From NCBI RefSeq assembly GCF_005860765.1, contig NZ_VCEI01000029.1, forward strand, positions 400,528-464,527: DNA of 64,000 nt, given 5' to 3'. The translations under genes and the position numbers were made by a program. The number at the start of each line of letters is the position of its first letter. Positions within the stretch are counted from its first letter, which is position 1. Below, piece by piece: positions 27,231 through 36,646 of this stretch. Below the pieces are notes generated by a model that saw nothing but the letters and a program-made list of their open reading frames with translations, was not told the origin of the DNA and made no database searches. This DNA comes from Dyadobacter sediminis. Its GTDB lineage: Bacteria; Bacteroidota; Bacteroidia; Cytophagales; Spirosomataceae.

Positions 27231-28460
27231 TTATTTTAAAGTTGAAACAGCATCTTTAATGCGCTGAACTGCCTCTACAAGTGCTTCATCGGCGGCGGCT
27301 GTTGAGATACGGATACAATTTGGGGCGCCAAAGCCGGAACCTGCTACTGTTGAAACGTATGAATTGTTAAGCAGCCAGTTTGAAAAATCGTCAGAGTTGC
27401 TGATAACCGTCGTTCCGTCCGATTTTCCGAAGTAATAACTTACATCCGGGAAAGCATAAAATGCGCCTTGCGGAACATTCACTTTAAATCCTGGGATTTC
27501 TTTTAGTAAACCGATCACCAGATCCCGGCGGCGCTGATATGCTTTTGCCATTTCAATGGAAGGTTCCATCGGTCCGTTGAAAGCGGCGGTTGCGGCTTTT
27601 TGTGCAATGGAATTGGTACCGGAAGTAACTTGTCCCTGCAATTTTTCCACTCCATCCGAAATCCATTTCGCTGCTGCCGTAAACCCGATCCGCCAGCCTG
27701 TCATGGCATAACCTTTCGCTACGCCGTTAACCGTGATGACACGGTCTTTCAGCGCCGGAATGGATCCGATACTGAAATGGCCTTCGTCGGTAAAATTGAT
27801 ATATTCATAAATTTCATCGGCCAGGATGTAAATGCCTTCATGCTTTTCGATTACCGCAGCAATTTCCCTCAATTCTTTTTCAGAATAAACGGCACCAGTC
27901 GGATTGTTGGGCGAAGCATACATCACAACCTTTGTACGCGGCGTAATGGCTGCTTCCAGCTGAGCGGCAGTTACCTTGAAATCATTTTCAAAAGCACCGT
28001 CGATAATGACCGATTTTCCTTCTGCGAGTTTTACCATTTCGGAGTAACTTACCCAGTATGGCGCAAAAATGATTACTTCATCGCCCGGATTGACCAGCAC
28101 CTGAATTACATTGGCTAAGGAATGCTTGGCACCCGTTGAAACCACAATATTTTCCGGTTTCCAGTCTATATTATTATCACGTTGCAGCTTGTCAGCAATG
28201 GCCTTTCGCAGATCAGGATATCCTGCTACCGGCGAATAACCGTGGAAACCATCATCAATGGCTTTTTTTGCGGCCTCACAAATATGTGCGGGCGTTTTGA
28301 AGTCTGGCTCTCCTACGCTCAGACTGATTACTCTATGGCCTTTTGCGGCCAGTTCACGGGCCATTTTGGTCATCGCCAGCGTCGAAGATTCTTCGAGGGC
28401 GTTGATGCGGTCGGCCAACAACCGGGACTCCACCTGTGTTTGCTCTGCTACTGCGGACAT
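27231..28460 (-). CDS. Class I/II pyridoxal-phosphate aminotransferase (aspartate aminotransferase type)
   Basis: This protein of about 409 residues belongs to the Ib-type aspartate aminotransferase group, which exchanges amino groups between aspartate and 2-oxoglutarate. Seen here are VISLSVGEPDFKTP, the PLP-phosphate region STGAKHSLANV, SPNNPTGAVYS, the Asp/Tyr pair LADEIYEYI, and the Schiff-base Lys in VNGVAKGYAMTGWRIGF. The frame continues upstream to 28556, but the ATG at 28460 (MSAVAEQTQV) gives the normal family length. It could also act on related amino acids. Confidence 0.93.
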   Translation of the reverse strand: MSAVAEQTQVESRLLADRINALEESSTLAMTKMARELAAKGHRVISLSVGEPDFKTPAHICEAAKKAIDDGFHGYSPVAGYPDLRKAIADKLQRDNNIDWKPENIVVSTGAKHSLANVIQVLVNPGDEVIIFAPYWVSYSEMVKLAEGKSVIIDGAFENDFKVTAAQLEAAITPRTKVVMYASPNNPTGAVYSEKELREIAAVIEKHEGIYILADEIYEYINFTDEGHFSIGSIPALKDRVITVNGVAKGYAMTGWRIGFTAAAKWISDGVEKLQGQVTSGTNSIAQKAATAAFNGPMEPSIEMAKAYQRRRDLVIGLLKEIPGFKVNVPQGAFYAFPDVSYYFGKSDGTTVISNSDDFSNWLLNNSYVSTVAGSGFGAPNCIRISTAAADEALVEAVQRIKDAVSTLK

Positions 28461-28663
28461 TGCAATGATAATTAAGTTAAAGAAGGTACTGCAATCTGTG
28501 TCAACAAATTGCCCGCAAAGGTATGGGTTTTTTAGAAGTTGCGCTGTGATATACAAAGAAAGATTTAGGAAATACCAATTGTGACCAAACGCCAGAAACG
28601 GAGTATTACATAATTATACTACCAGAACAGCATCATTGATTATACCTATTTATCAACAATACG

Positions 28664-30190
28664 ATGGAATCATACATAACAATTGAAGAAATACAGTTAC
28701 TGATCAACATTCCGGAAAGCCTGCATGAAATGTTTCTGCGCGTTGCCAACGGACTGCATCAGCGGGCCAAACAGCCGAAGGAAAAAGTATTGCAGCAACT
28801 GGTCCGGATGATGGAAAACCCTAAAAAGTATGCTTTTTCCAAAAACAAACTGACGAATCTTGCCAAGGCAGTTTTTGAATCCCGGAAAAACGGCGTGGAA
28901 ATTTCCCTGACTGAAACCGGACGTGAATTTCTTGTAAACGAAGAGGCCGTCATGACGATGGATCAGGATATCGGACAAATTACAAAGCAGTTTGACCTGC
29001 GCGAAGACAAATTGCATTACGCCGTGTACGGAAAAGAACATATTGAAGAAGGCGCTTTGGCACAAATGGAAACGGCTGTAAGTCTGCCCATTTCCAGAGC
29101 AGGCGCTCTGATGCCCGACGCGCATCAGGGTTACGGACTTCCCATAGGCGGCGTGTTGGCAACCGAACACGATAAAGTGATTCCGTATGCCGTGGGTGTG
29201 GACATTGCATGCCGCATGTGTATGTCTGTTTTTAATTTGCCGGCCAACTACCTGAAACGGGAGCCGCACTTACTGAAAAAGGTTTTGCTGGAAAATACAA
29301 AGTTCGGTATGGGCGGAGAAACAGGCCGCAAGTACGACGACAGCGTAATGGACCGTCCGGAATGGAAAGCCACAAAGCTGATCAGCAGCCTGAAAGACAA
29401 GGCATACCGTCAGCTTGGCTCTTCGGGAACAGGAAATCATTTTGTGGAATGGGGAATTGTGGAAGTGCTGGAAGAAGATGATTTGCTGGACTTGCCAAAG
29501 GGTGCATACATGGCCTTGCTTTCTCATTCGGGCTCGCGCGGCCTCGGCGCCAATATTGCCAATTATTACTCCAAACTGGCCATGCAGAAAACAAAATTGC
29601 CAAAGCAGGCCGCACACCTCGCCTGGCTCGACCTGAACACGCAGGAAGGACAGGAATACTGGATCGGAATGAATCTTGCCGGCGAGTATGCGTCCGCAAA
29701 CCATCATGAAATCCACTACAAAATTGCCAAAGAGCTCAGGGAAAAGCCTTTAAAAATGATTGAGAATCACCATAATTTTGCGTGGAAAGAGCAGCTTGCC
29801 GACGGCACCGAAGTGATTGTTCACCGCAAAGGCGCCACGCCGGCCGGAATTAACGATCTTGGCATTATACCAGGTTCCATGAGCCAGCCGGGTTATATTA
29901 TCAGAGGAAAAGGAAATGCCGAGGCACTGAATTCGGCATCGCATGGCGCCGGAAGACTGATGTCACGCTCAAAAGCCCTGAGTTCGGTTACGCAGAGCCA
30001 GATGAACAAAGTTCTGGAAGAAGCCGGCATTCAGCTTACGGGCGGAGATCTGGACGAATCGCCAATGGCTTACAAGAACATTGAAGACGTCATTGCCGCC
30101 CAATCCGAACTGGTTACGGTACTGGCCAGATTTTCACCAAAAATCGTAAGAATGGCCGATGCAAACCGGAAGGAAGGAAGAGAGGATTAA
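28664..30190 (+). CDS. rtcB: RtcB-type 3'-phosphate RNA ligase
   Basis: RtcB joins RNA 2',3'-cyclic phosphate or 3'-phosphate ends to 5'-OH ends using GTP and Mn. The 508-residue protein has PDAHQGYGLPIGG at 151-163, the metal-binding VGVDIACRM at 177-185, GTGNHFVEW, LSHSGSRGLG, and the guanylylated His in SHGAGR (His427). There is an N-terminal extension of roughly 100 residues relative to the short E. coli form, seen in a longer RtcB subgroup. No archease gene is nearby. The role may be RNA repair or tRNA/rRNA healing. Confidence 0.93.
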   Translation: MESYITIEEIQLLINIPESLHEMFLRVANGLHQRAKQPKEKVLQQLVRMMENPKKYAFSKNKLTNLAKAVFESRKNGVEISLTETGREFLVNEEAVMTMDQDIGQITKQFDLREDKLHYAVYGKEHIEEGALAQMETAVSLPISRAGALMPDAHQGYGLPIGGVLATEHDKVIPYAVGVDIACRMCMSVFNLPANYLKREPHLLKKVLLENTKFGMGGETGRKYDDSVMDRPEWKATKLISSLKDKAYRQLGSSGTGNHFVEWGIVEVLEEDDLLDLPKGAYMALLSHSGSRGLGANIANYYSKLAMQKTKLPKQAAHLAWLDLNTQEGQEYWIGMNLAGEYASANHHEIHYKIAKELREKPLKMIENHHNFAWKEQLADGTEVIVHRKGATPAGINDLGIIPGSMSQPGYIIRGKGNAEALNSASHGAGRLMSRSKALSSVTQSQMNKVLEEAGIQLTGGDLDESPMAYKNIEDVIAAQSELVTVLARFSPKIVRMADANRKEGRED

Positions 30191-30226
30191 TGAACAGCTT
30201 TTATTAAATTTGAAAAAAGACCTTTT

Positions 30227-30445
30227 ATGAATGCACTAAGATTAATTGAAAAGCCGGAAAACAGAGAAATCAGGATTTCTCTTCCGGAATATTTTAATGA
30301 TGACTTGGTAGAAGTCATTGTTTTGTCTATTGAAAAGAATAACTCAAATACAGCTGAATCAAGACTCAACATTGCTCATAATTACTTGAATCAATCAAAA
30401 AAATCATCTTTTGATTTAAGTAAACTTGATGCACATGAACAGTAA
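30227..30445 (+). CDS. Small probable antitoxin paired with a PIN-domain toxin
   Basis: This 72-residue acidic-to-neutral protein has an N-terminal beta-rich part (REIRISLPEYFNDDLVEVIV) and a C-terminal helical, Ser/Lys-rich part. I do not recognise a named family. It overlaps the following PIN gene by 17 bases, lies 37 bases after rtcB, and the pair is AT-rich compared with its neighbours. These facts fit a VapBC-like antitoxin gene; the assignment rests on context. Confidence 0.65.
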   Translation: MNALRLIEKPENREIRISLPEYFNDDLVEVIVLSIEKNNSNTAESRLNIAHNYLNQSKKSSFDLSKLDAHEQ

Positions 30446-30917
30446 AAAGCAGAAGATTTTTATTGACAGTTCTATTTTGGTAGAGTTCAAAAAGCAATCT
30501 AAAACGGAGTTGTTACTTGAATTAATTGCAAATTCTAATATTGAACTTGTTATAAATTCAACTGTATTGAGTGAGTATACTTTTTATCTTTTAGCCATCG
30601 AAGGTGAAAAGGCACCGAGAACTATAAAAGAGAATCAGGAAATAAACAGTATTATATCAAAGGATCAGCCTGAAGACTTTTTATCTCTGTTTACTGTATT
30701 ACAGAATGGTAATGAAATAATCAAGGAATTCTTGGAGTTGATGAAGAAATACAACCTTTTACCAAATGATGCTTTAATACTTGCAAGCTGCAAACTAAAC
30801 AATATTAAAGTACTGGCATCTTTTGATAAAAATGATTTTACAGCTGCATGTGCAGGCGAGCACATTCAACTTGTTCAATCCATTGTTGATTTTAATAATT
30901 TAAATATAAACTCCTAA
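30429..30917 (+). CDS. PIN-domain ribonuclease, probable VapC-like toxin
   Basis: This protein of about 162 residues shows PIN-domain features: KIFIDSSILVEFKK with the first catalytic Asp, Glu in LSEYTFYL, NDALILASC with the third acidic residue, and LASFDKNDF with the fourth. Active PIN toxins cut tRNA or mRNA. ATG codons at 30429 and 30435 are both possible starts; both overlap the upstream small gene. Its stop codon overlaps that of the convergent BamA-like gene by two bases. Low GC suggests recent acquisition. Confidence 0.8.
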   Translation: MHMNSKKQKIFIDSSILVEFKKQSKTELLLELIANSNIELVINSTVLSEYTFYLLAIEGEKAPRTIKENQEINSIISKDQPEDFLSLFTVLQNGNEIIKEFLELMKKYNLLPNDALILASCKLNNIKVLASFDKNDFTAACAGEHIQLVQSIVDFNNLNINS

Positions 30918-32182
30918 AACACTTCACCCAAACTTACAAACAGCCCTCTGGAACCTTTGGCGCCAAAGCCGTAATCAATAGCGGCGTTAGCTCTGGATTT
31001 TTTATTCACTTTGATCCGCAGGCCCAACCCGCCGCCGGGAGCTACTTTGGTGAAGTTGTTTGAAGGATAATCAGATACGCTCTGCGCATTGCCGAAAACT
31101 ACGCCGCCCAGCAGGCCGTTCCTTGTAATGGCAAAGCGGTATTCCGATTCGAGATACAAAAGGTTGAGACTTCGGAAACGTCCCTGAATGTAACCGCGTC
31201 CCAGATTGTTCGTCGGGTCCCAGCCTGTGCTTGGCAAATCCAGATAAGGCGGTTTGCCGCTCAGAGTAAGCCAGTTATAATTCCAGAAGGCTAATGTATT
31301 CTGGCTTCCTGCCGGAAGATTGATGTACTTGCGAATGTCTACAATTAACGATTGCCAGTTTGTGGTGCTTTTCAGGCGTTTCATGTTGGAACGGAACTGT
31401 ATACTGGTATAAAACCCTTGTTCCGGATTAATGGAGTTCTTTCTGCTGTCGTATAGCAATGTGGCAACGGGGCCGGCAGAAACGGAAGTAGGCGGTAAAC
31501 CGTATTCCTGAACATCCACATTTTTATCCTGCTCCTTTATGTTCCATCTTCGGTCGAACAAATACCCGACACCGATGAAAAATGATGTGCCGATTTCTTT
31601 AAGAACCGATTGATGCAGGCGAAGATGCGAATAATCGATTTTACTCGCATTGCTTATTTCTGTATTCGGCCCAAGTCCGTAAGTATCCTGCGGATATTTG
31701 AAAAAGCGCCAGTCAATCAGAATATTATAATCGTTGTTTTTTGTCCAGATATTGGCTTGTAAAGGCACAGTGATCTGTTTGTACTGGGTATAAATGAAAT
31801 TGGTGGTAATACTGGAAATCCTCGTTGTTTTTGGATTACTGGAATAAAAAGCACTGTTTACATTGATGGACCCGATAAAGCCGGAAGACAATGTATAACC
31901 AAAAGCAGGAATGATGGAAAATAAAAGTTTTCCCGTTTTTACGGTGGTATCTACTTTGGCAGGACTTTGCTTTTCCTTTTTCTTCAGTTGGCGAAGCACA
32001 TCCATAATGTCTTTCTGTGCCACAACTTTTGCAATGGAATCCGCATTGTCCTCAGCGGTGTTTCCACTCGACTGTAAAGGGTGACCGTCAGCATTCAAGC
32101 CTGTGATTATCAGGTAAGTTATAAAGGTCAGTATGCCTGTAATCCTGAGGTTCAAGGGCGTTGTGTTTTCTGGTTCATACAA
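30914..32182 (-). CDS. BamA/TamA-like outer-membrane beta-barrel protein
   Basis: This 422-residue protein has an N-terminal hydrophobic export segment and a C-terminal surface-antigen (D15/Omp85-like) barrel. The barrel shows alternating aromatic strands such as LGRGYIQGRFRSLNLLYLES and GLLGGVVFGNAQSV. No POTRA domains are evident, so it is a short member of the family and may be a patatin-like or lipid-related outer-membrane protein instead of a general assembly factor. It lies downstream of icd on the minus strand but beyond a strong terminator. Confidence 0.82.
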   Translation of the reverse strand: MYEPENTTPLNLRITGILTFITYLIITGLNADGHPLQSSGNTAEDNADSIAKVVAQKDIMDVLRQLKKKEKQSPAKVDTTVKTGKLLFSIIPAFGYTLSSGFIGSINVNSAFYSSNPKTTRISSITTNFIYTQYKQITVPLQANIWTKNNDYNILIDWRFFKYPQDTYGLGPNTEISNASKIDYSHLRLHQSVLKEIGTSFFIGVGYLFDRRWNIKEQDKNVDVQEYGLPPTSVSAGPVATLLYDSRKNSINPEQGFYTSIQFRSNMKRLKSTTNWQSLIVDIRKYINLPAGSQNTLAFWNYNWLTLSGKPPYLDLPSTGWDPTNNLGRGYIQGRFRSLNLLYLESEYRFAITRNGLLGGVVFGNAQSVSDYPSNNFTKVAPGGGLGLRIKVNKKSRANAAIDYGFGAKGSRGLFVSLGEVF

Positions 32183-32215
32183 GTAAATAATTTTGTACTA
32201 AAATGATACCTGAGC

Positions 32216-32254
32216 ATAAAAAAAGCTGCCGGCATCATCAAGAAACCGGCAGCT
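32216..32254 (-). terminator. Intrinsic terminator of icd
   Basis: AGCTGCCGG (32224-32232) pairs with CCGGCAGCT (32246-32254). On the minus strand the stem is followed by a run of T residues, placing it directly after the icd stop. Confidence 0.9.
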
Positions 32255-32272
32255 CTTATTCTTCAATTATGA

Positions 32273-33487
32273 TTATTGCGCCAATGCAGCTTTCAGATTG
32301 GTATCAATAACTTCAAGGAATTCTTCGGTATAAAGATAATGGTCGCCGTGTTTCACATCATTTCCGTGAACACCAATTGCCAGATCCTTTGTCATTTTAC
32401 CACTTTCTACCGTTTCGATACACACTTTTTCAAGTGCATGGCAGAAATCGATCAATGGCTGGTTATTGTCCAGTTTTCCACGGAACGCGAGTCCGCGTGT
32501 CCATGCAAAGATAGAAGCAATCGGGTTGGTGGAAGTTGGTCTTCCTTTCTGATGCTCGCGATAGTGGCGCGTTACCGTTCCGTGCGCTGCTTCCGCTTCC
32601 ATTACCTTGCCATCGGGTGTCACCAGTACGGAAGTCATCAGACCCAGTGAGCCAAAGCCCTGCGCAACAGTATCCGACTGAACGTCACCATCATAATTTT
32701 TACAAGCCCACACAAAGTTTCCTTCCCATTTCAATGCAGAAGCAACCATGTCATCGATCAGACGGTGCTCGTAATGTACTTTTCCTGCATATTCCTGTTC
32801 GTATACTTCCTGGAAAATATCCTTGAAGCGGCCGTCGTATTTTTTAAGGATTGTATTTTTGGTTGAAAGGTATAAAGGCCATCCTTTATCCATAGCAACG
32901 TTGAAGCAGGCATGTGCAAATCCGCGGATGGATTCGTCGATGTTGTACATTCCCATGGCAACACCCGCACCTTTGAACTGATACACTTCGTGCTCGATTA
33001 CTTGTCCGTCTTCACCTTCGAATTTGATCGTCAGCTTGCCTTTTCCCGGAACAACAAAATCCGTAGCCTTGTACTGATCGCCGAAAGCATGACGTCCTAC
33101 GATAATCGGTGCAGTCCAGTTGGTAACCAGACGCGGTACGTTGCTCATGACGATCGGCTCGCGGAAAACGGTTCCGTCCAGAATGTTCCGGATTGTTCCG
33201 TTTGGCGATTTCCACATTTGTTTCAGATTGAACTCCTTAACGCGGTCTTCGTCCGGTGTAATCGTTGCGCATTTGATACCCACGCCATATTCCCTGATCG
33301 CATTGGCTGCATCAACTGTAACCTGGTCATTGGTTTCATCGCGGTATTCCACGCCCAGATCGTAGTATTTGATATCTACATCCAGATAAGGTAAAATCAG
33401 TTTTTCCTTGATAAATTTCCAGATGATCCGGGTCATTTCATCGCCATCCAGCTCTACAACGGGATTTTCAACTTTAATTTTGCTCAT
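32273..33487 (-). CDS. icd: NADP-dependent isocitrate dehydrogenase (eukaryotic-type dimer)
   Basis: The enzyme oxidatively decarboxylates isocitrate to 2-oxoglutarate in the TCA cycle, reducing NADP. The 404-residue protein starts KIKVENPVVELDGDEMTRII and contains the substrate-binding SPNGTIRNILDGTVFREPI and metal-site AHGTVTRHYREHQKG segments. These mark the type II form shared with eukaryotes, and not the E. coli Icd type. It is monocistronic, bounded by a terminator. Confidence 0.96.
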   Translation of the reverse strand: MSKIKVENPVVELDGDEMTRIIWKFIKEKLILPYLDVDIKYYDLGVEYRDETNDQVTVDAANAIREYGVGIKCATITPDEDRVKEFNLKQMWKSPNGTIRNILDGTVFREPIVMSNVPRLVTNWTAPIIVGRHAFGDQYKATDFVVPGKGKLTIKFEGEDGQVIEHEVYQFKGAGVAMGMYNIDESIRGFAHACFNVAMDKGWPLYLSTKNTILKKYDGRFKDIFQEVYEQEYAGKVHYEHRLIDDMVASALKWEGNFVWACKNYDGDVQSDTVAQGFGSLGLMTSVLVTPDGKVMEAEAAHGTVTRHYREHQKGRPTSTNPIASIFAWTRGLAFRGKLDNNQPLIDFCHALEKVCIETVESGKMTKDLAIGVHGNDVKHGDHYLYTEEFLEVIDTNLKAALAQ

Positions 33488-33602
33488 GTCCTAATTCTGT
33501 ACAATAGTTAAAGATTTTGAAATCAGACCGTGAAAGTACGAACAATAGAATAAAAAGGCGAAATTTCCTCATCTTGCAAATCAAAAAAGACTGTTGTCTG
33601 CA

Positions 33603-34196
33603 ATGAACAAATCCGCTTTACGTCAGGAATTTCTGAATAAAAGAAAGCTTTTGACCAAAGAAGAAAAGGAAAATTTTGATACACATATTACGGCAAATGT
33701 TGAAAAGTTCCTGATAAACAAGCCGTTCAGAAACATTCACACTTTTCTGCCACAACTTGATTCCGGAGAAATCGATACCTGGAAAATAATTTCTGTGATC
33801 CGCAAGTCTTTTCCGTCTATTCAAATTGCCGTTCCGTACATCATTCCGGGCACAAGGGAAATGGAGCATTTTCTGCTGGATGAACAAACCGAACTGATCA
33901 CCAACCAATGGAAAATTCCCGAGCCAGACCCCATTGTTTCTAAAAAGATCAATCCGGAATCCATCGACGCGGTTCTGGTTCCGTTGCTTGCATTGGATGA
34001 AAGCGGATTTCGTGTCGGTTACGGAGGAGGTTATTACGACCGGTTTTTTACGAAATGCAGGCCGGATGTTGTCAGAATCGGACTGTCATTTTTTAAACCG
34101 GTAAAGGAAATTTCGGACAAAAATGAATTTGACATTCCACTGAACTTCTGCATTACGCCTTTTGAACTATACCAGTTTGAGCCGGAAAATGCCTGA
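33603..34196 (+). CDS. 5-formyltetrahydrofolate cyclo-ligase
   Basis: This protein of about 197 residues converts 5-formyl-THF to 5,10-methenyl-THF with ATP. The family signature VGYGGGYYDRFF near residue 140 is clear, preceded by DAVLVPLLALDESGFR. The frame begins at a TTG (33594), but the ATG at 33603 (MNKSALRQEF) is the natural start. It is divergent from icd and stands apart from folate genes. Confidence 0.93.
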   Translation: MNKSALRQEFLNKRKLLTKEEKENFDTHITANVEKFLINKPFRNIHTFLPQLDSGEIDTWKIISVIRKSFPSIQIAVPYIIPGTREMEHFLLDEQTELITNQWKIPEPDPIVSKKINPESIDAVLVPLLALDESGFRVGYGGGYYDRFFTKCRPDVVRIGLSFFKPVKEISDKNEFDIPLNFCITPFELYQFEPENA

Positions 34197-34364
34197 ACCT
34201 GTAAAACTGAAATGCTGAAATAGTGTGTTCAAAGCTGAATTTAAATACATTAATGATTTCAAAACGTCGTTCATTCTAAAATTCATTGTAAATTTGCGCC
34301 ACTTTTCAGCCTTACCGAGGCAAAAAGTAATCATATTTTATCCATTTTTAATCTTAATGCAAGA

Positions 34365-35375
34365 ATGAAAATCGCAGTAGTAGGCGCTACCGGTCTGGTG
34401 GGCGGCGAAATCCTCAAAGTGCTCGAAGAGCGTAATTTCCCGGTAACAGAATTATTGGCTGTTGCATCCGAAAGATCAATAGGCAAGGAAGTTACATTCA
34501 AGGGTAAACAGATCAAGGTAATCGGATTTGAGGAAGCGATTGCATCCAAACCTGAAATTGCGATTTTTTCTGCTGGCGGAGGCACTTCATTAGCTTTGGC
34601 CCCAAGATTTGCAGAAGCTGGAATTACGGTTATTGACAATTCATCGGCATGGCGTATGGATCCGACCAAAAAACTGGTTGTTCCGGAAATCAATGCCGGC
34701 GAACTGACAAAGGAAGATAAAATCATTGCAAATCCAAATTGCTCAACAATTCAGATGGTAGTGGTTCTGAATCCGCTGCATAAAAAATATAAAATCAAAC
34801 GTGTGGTTGTTTCCACTTATCAATCGGTAACCGGAACCGGAAAAGCAGCCGTTGATCAGCTTTTTTCAGAACGTACCGGCGACCACAGCACAGAAAAAGT
34901 ATATCCGCATCAGATCGACCTGAATGTATTGCCGCATATTGACGTGTTTCTTGACAATGGCTACACGAAGGAAGAAATGAAAATGACGAACGAAACCAAG
35001 AAAATCATGGGCGACGACAGCATTGCTGTTACCGCTACAACCGTTCGCATTCCAACCATCGGCGGCCATTCGGAAGCAGTCAATATTGAATTTGAAAATG
35101 AATTTGATCTGGATGAAGTTCGTCAGATTTTAAGCGAAGCAGAAGGCGTCATTATTCAGGATGATCCTAAAAATGCCGTGTATCCGATGCCGCTTACTGC
35201 GCATGGGAAGGACGAAACTTTTGTAGGCCGCATCCGCCGCGACGAGTCGCAGCCAAAAACGCTTAATCTGTGGATCGTAGCCGACAACCTTCGCAAAGGC
35301 GCTGCAACCAACACCGTTCAGATCGCCGAGTTTCTTGCAAAGCATGATCTTGTAGGCGCTACGCAGGAAGCTTAG
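34365..35375 (+). CDS. asd: Aspartate-semialdehyde dehydrogenase
   Basis: Asd reduces aspartyl phosphate to the semialdehyde for lysine, threonine and methionine synthesis and for the cell wall. The 336-residue protein shows the NADP-binding VVGATGLVGGEIL at the N-terminus, the catalytic Cys126 in NPNCSTIQM, and the active-site His region RIPTIGGHSEAV. A TAAATTTG at 34289-34296 matches the -7 promoter consensus 69 bases before the ATG. The gene ends in a clear terminator. Confidence 0.96.
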   Translation: MKIAVVGATGLVGGEILKVLEERNFPVTELLAVASERSIGKEVTFKGKQIKVIGFEEAIASKPEIAIFSAGGGTSLALAPRFAEAGITVIDNSSAWRMDPTKKLVVPEINAGELTKEDKIIANPNCSTIQMVVVLNPLHKKYKIKRVVVSTYQSVTGTGKAAVDQLFSERTGDHSTEKVYPHQIDLNVLPHIDVFLDNGYTKEEMKMTNETKKIMGDDSIAVTATTVRIPTIGGHSEAVNIEFENEFDLDEVRQILSEAEGVIIQDDPKNAVYPMPLTAHGKDETFVGRIRRDESQPKTLNLWIVADNLRKGAATNTVQIAEFLAKHDLVGATQEA

Positions 35376-35397
35376 TTTTGAAAATATATTATTAATT

Positions 35398-35422
35398 AAA
35401 AAAGCCGCTTAGCGGCTTTTTT
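35398..35422. terminator. Bidirectional terminator between asd and nuoD
   Basis: AAAAAAGCCGC (35398-35408) pairs with GCGGCTTTTTT (35412-35422) around a TTA loop. A and T runs on both sides serve the convergent genes; the nuoD stop is three bases away. Confidence 0.93.
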
Positions 35423-35424
35423 AA

Positions 35425-36642
35425 TTAGCGGTCTACTTCGCCCATTACAATATCAATCGATCCTATAATGGCAATCACGTCGGCCAGCAACGCACCTTTC
35501 GAGATTTCACCTATGACGGAAAGGTTATGAAACGAACAGGACCGCGCCTTGCAGCGGAACGGAATATCGGAACGTCCGTCCGCTCTGAAATAAAATCCCA
35601 GTTCGCCTTTTGAAGTTTCCCCTCTTGCGTAAAAGTCCATGGCTTTCGGACGTATTTTCTTCGGAACAACGGCTTGCGGGTCAAAATCGCGTGTTCTTTT
35701 GTAATTACCCGTAAGCTGTTCAAGGCTTTGTTCAATCATTTTAACCGATTCCCAGCATTCCAGCACACGAACCCAGGCCCGGTCCCAGCAGTCGCCGGTA
35801 GTTCCCATTTTTCCTTCACCAATCGGTATATCAAAGTCAAGTTCCGGATAAACAGAGTAAGCATCCACTTTTCTGAGATCATACCGCAAGCCCGAACCAC
35901 GCAGCATCGGGCCGGTGCAGCCGTAATTGATCGCAACCGGCAGCGGCAGAACGCCTACATTCGCCGTACGCTGAATAAAAATCTTGTTATCGACGACAAG
36001 CTGCTGCAATTCAATCAGCTTCGGTTTCAGATATTTGACAAATTCAAGGCATCTTTCTTCAAAACCAACGGGTAAATCATAAAACAATCCGCCGATCCAG
36101 ATGTAATTGTAAAGCATCCTGGCGCCACAAATCCATTCCAGCAGGCGCAGAATCTGCTCGCGGTCGCGCATCATCCACAAAAACGGCGTGTAGGCACCAA
36201 TATCCATCGCGTAAGTTCCCAGCGCAACAAAGTGCGAAGCAAGGCGGTTGAGTTCTGCAACCACAACACGGATGTATTCGATGCGTTTTGGAATATCGTT
36301 TTCAATGCCAAGCATTTTTTCCACGCCCATCACATAGGCATGCTCGGAGTTCATGGCAGCCACGTAATCCAGTCGGTCCACATAAGGAATAACCTGATTG
36401 AACGGCAGCGATTCGGCATGTTTTTCAAAGCAGCGGTGCAAGTAACCCAGATGCGGAACGACATCCACAATCACTTCGCCATCCGTTACGACTTCAAGCC
36501 GCAGAACGCCGTGCGTGGAAGGATGCTGCGGTCCCATGTTCAGGATCATTTCCTCGGTACGAAGGTTTTCAGGCTTGTATTTCGAAGGAATGGAAGCAGC
36601 GAGGTATTCCGGTTTGTATTCGTACTGAATTGTATTTGCCAT
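35425..36642 (-). CDS. nuoD: NADH-quinone oxidoreductase subunit D, isolated from a nuo cluster
   Basis: NuoD is the 49-kDa-type subunit lining the quinone-binding cavity of complex I. The 405-residue protein has the typical segments NMGPQHPSTHGVLRL, YLHRCFEKHAE, DRLDYVAAMNSEHAY and the C-terminal GSIDIVMGEVDR. Complex I genes usually form a 13-14 gene operon, but here nuoD starts four bases after a glycosidase-like gene and no other nuo gene is in the window. Either the nuo set is split in this genome or this is a second copy. Confidence 0.94.
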   Translation of the reverse strand: MANTIQYEYKPEYLAASIPSKYKPENLRTEEMILNMGPQHPSTHGVLRLEVVTDGEVIVDVVPHLGYLHRCFEKHAESLPFNQVIPYVDRLDYVAAMNSEHAYVMGVEKMLGIENDIPKRIEYIRVVVAELNRLASHFVALGTYAMDIGAYTPFLWMMRDREQILRLLEWICGARMLYNYIWIGGLFYDLPVGFEERCLEFVKYLKPKLIELQQLVVDNKIFIQRTANVGVLPLPVAINYGCTGPMLRGSGLRYDLRKVDAYSVYPELDFDIPIGEGKMGTTGDCWDRAWVRVLECWESVKMIEQSLEQLTGNYKRTRDFDPQAVVPKKIRPKAMDFYARGETSKGELGFYFRADGRSDIPFRCKARSCSFHNLSVIGEISKGALLADVIAIIGSIDIVMGEVDR

Positions 36643-36646
36643 TGTA

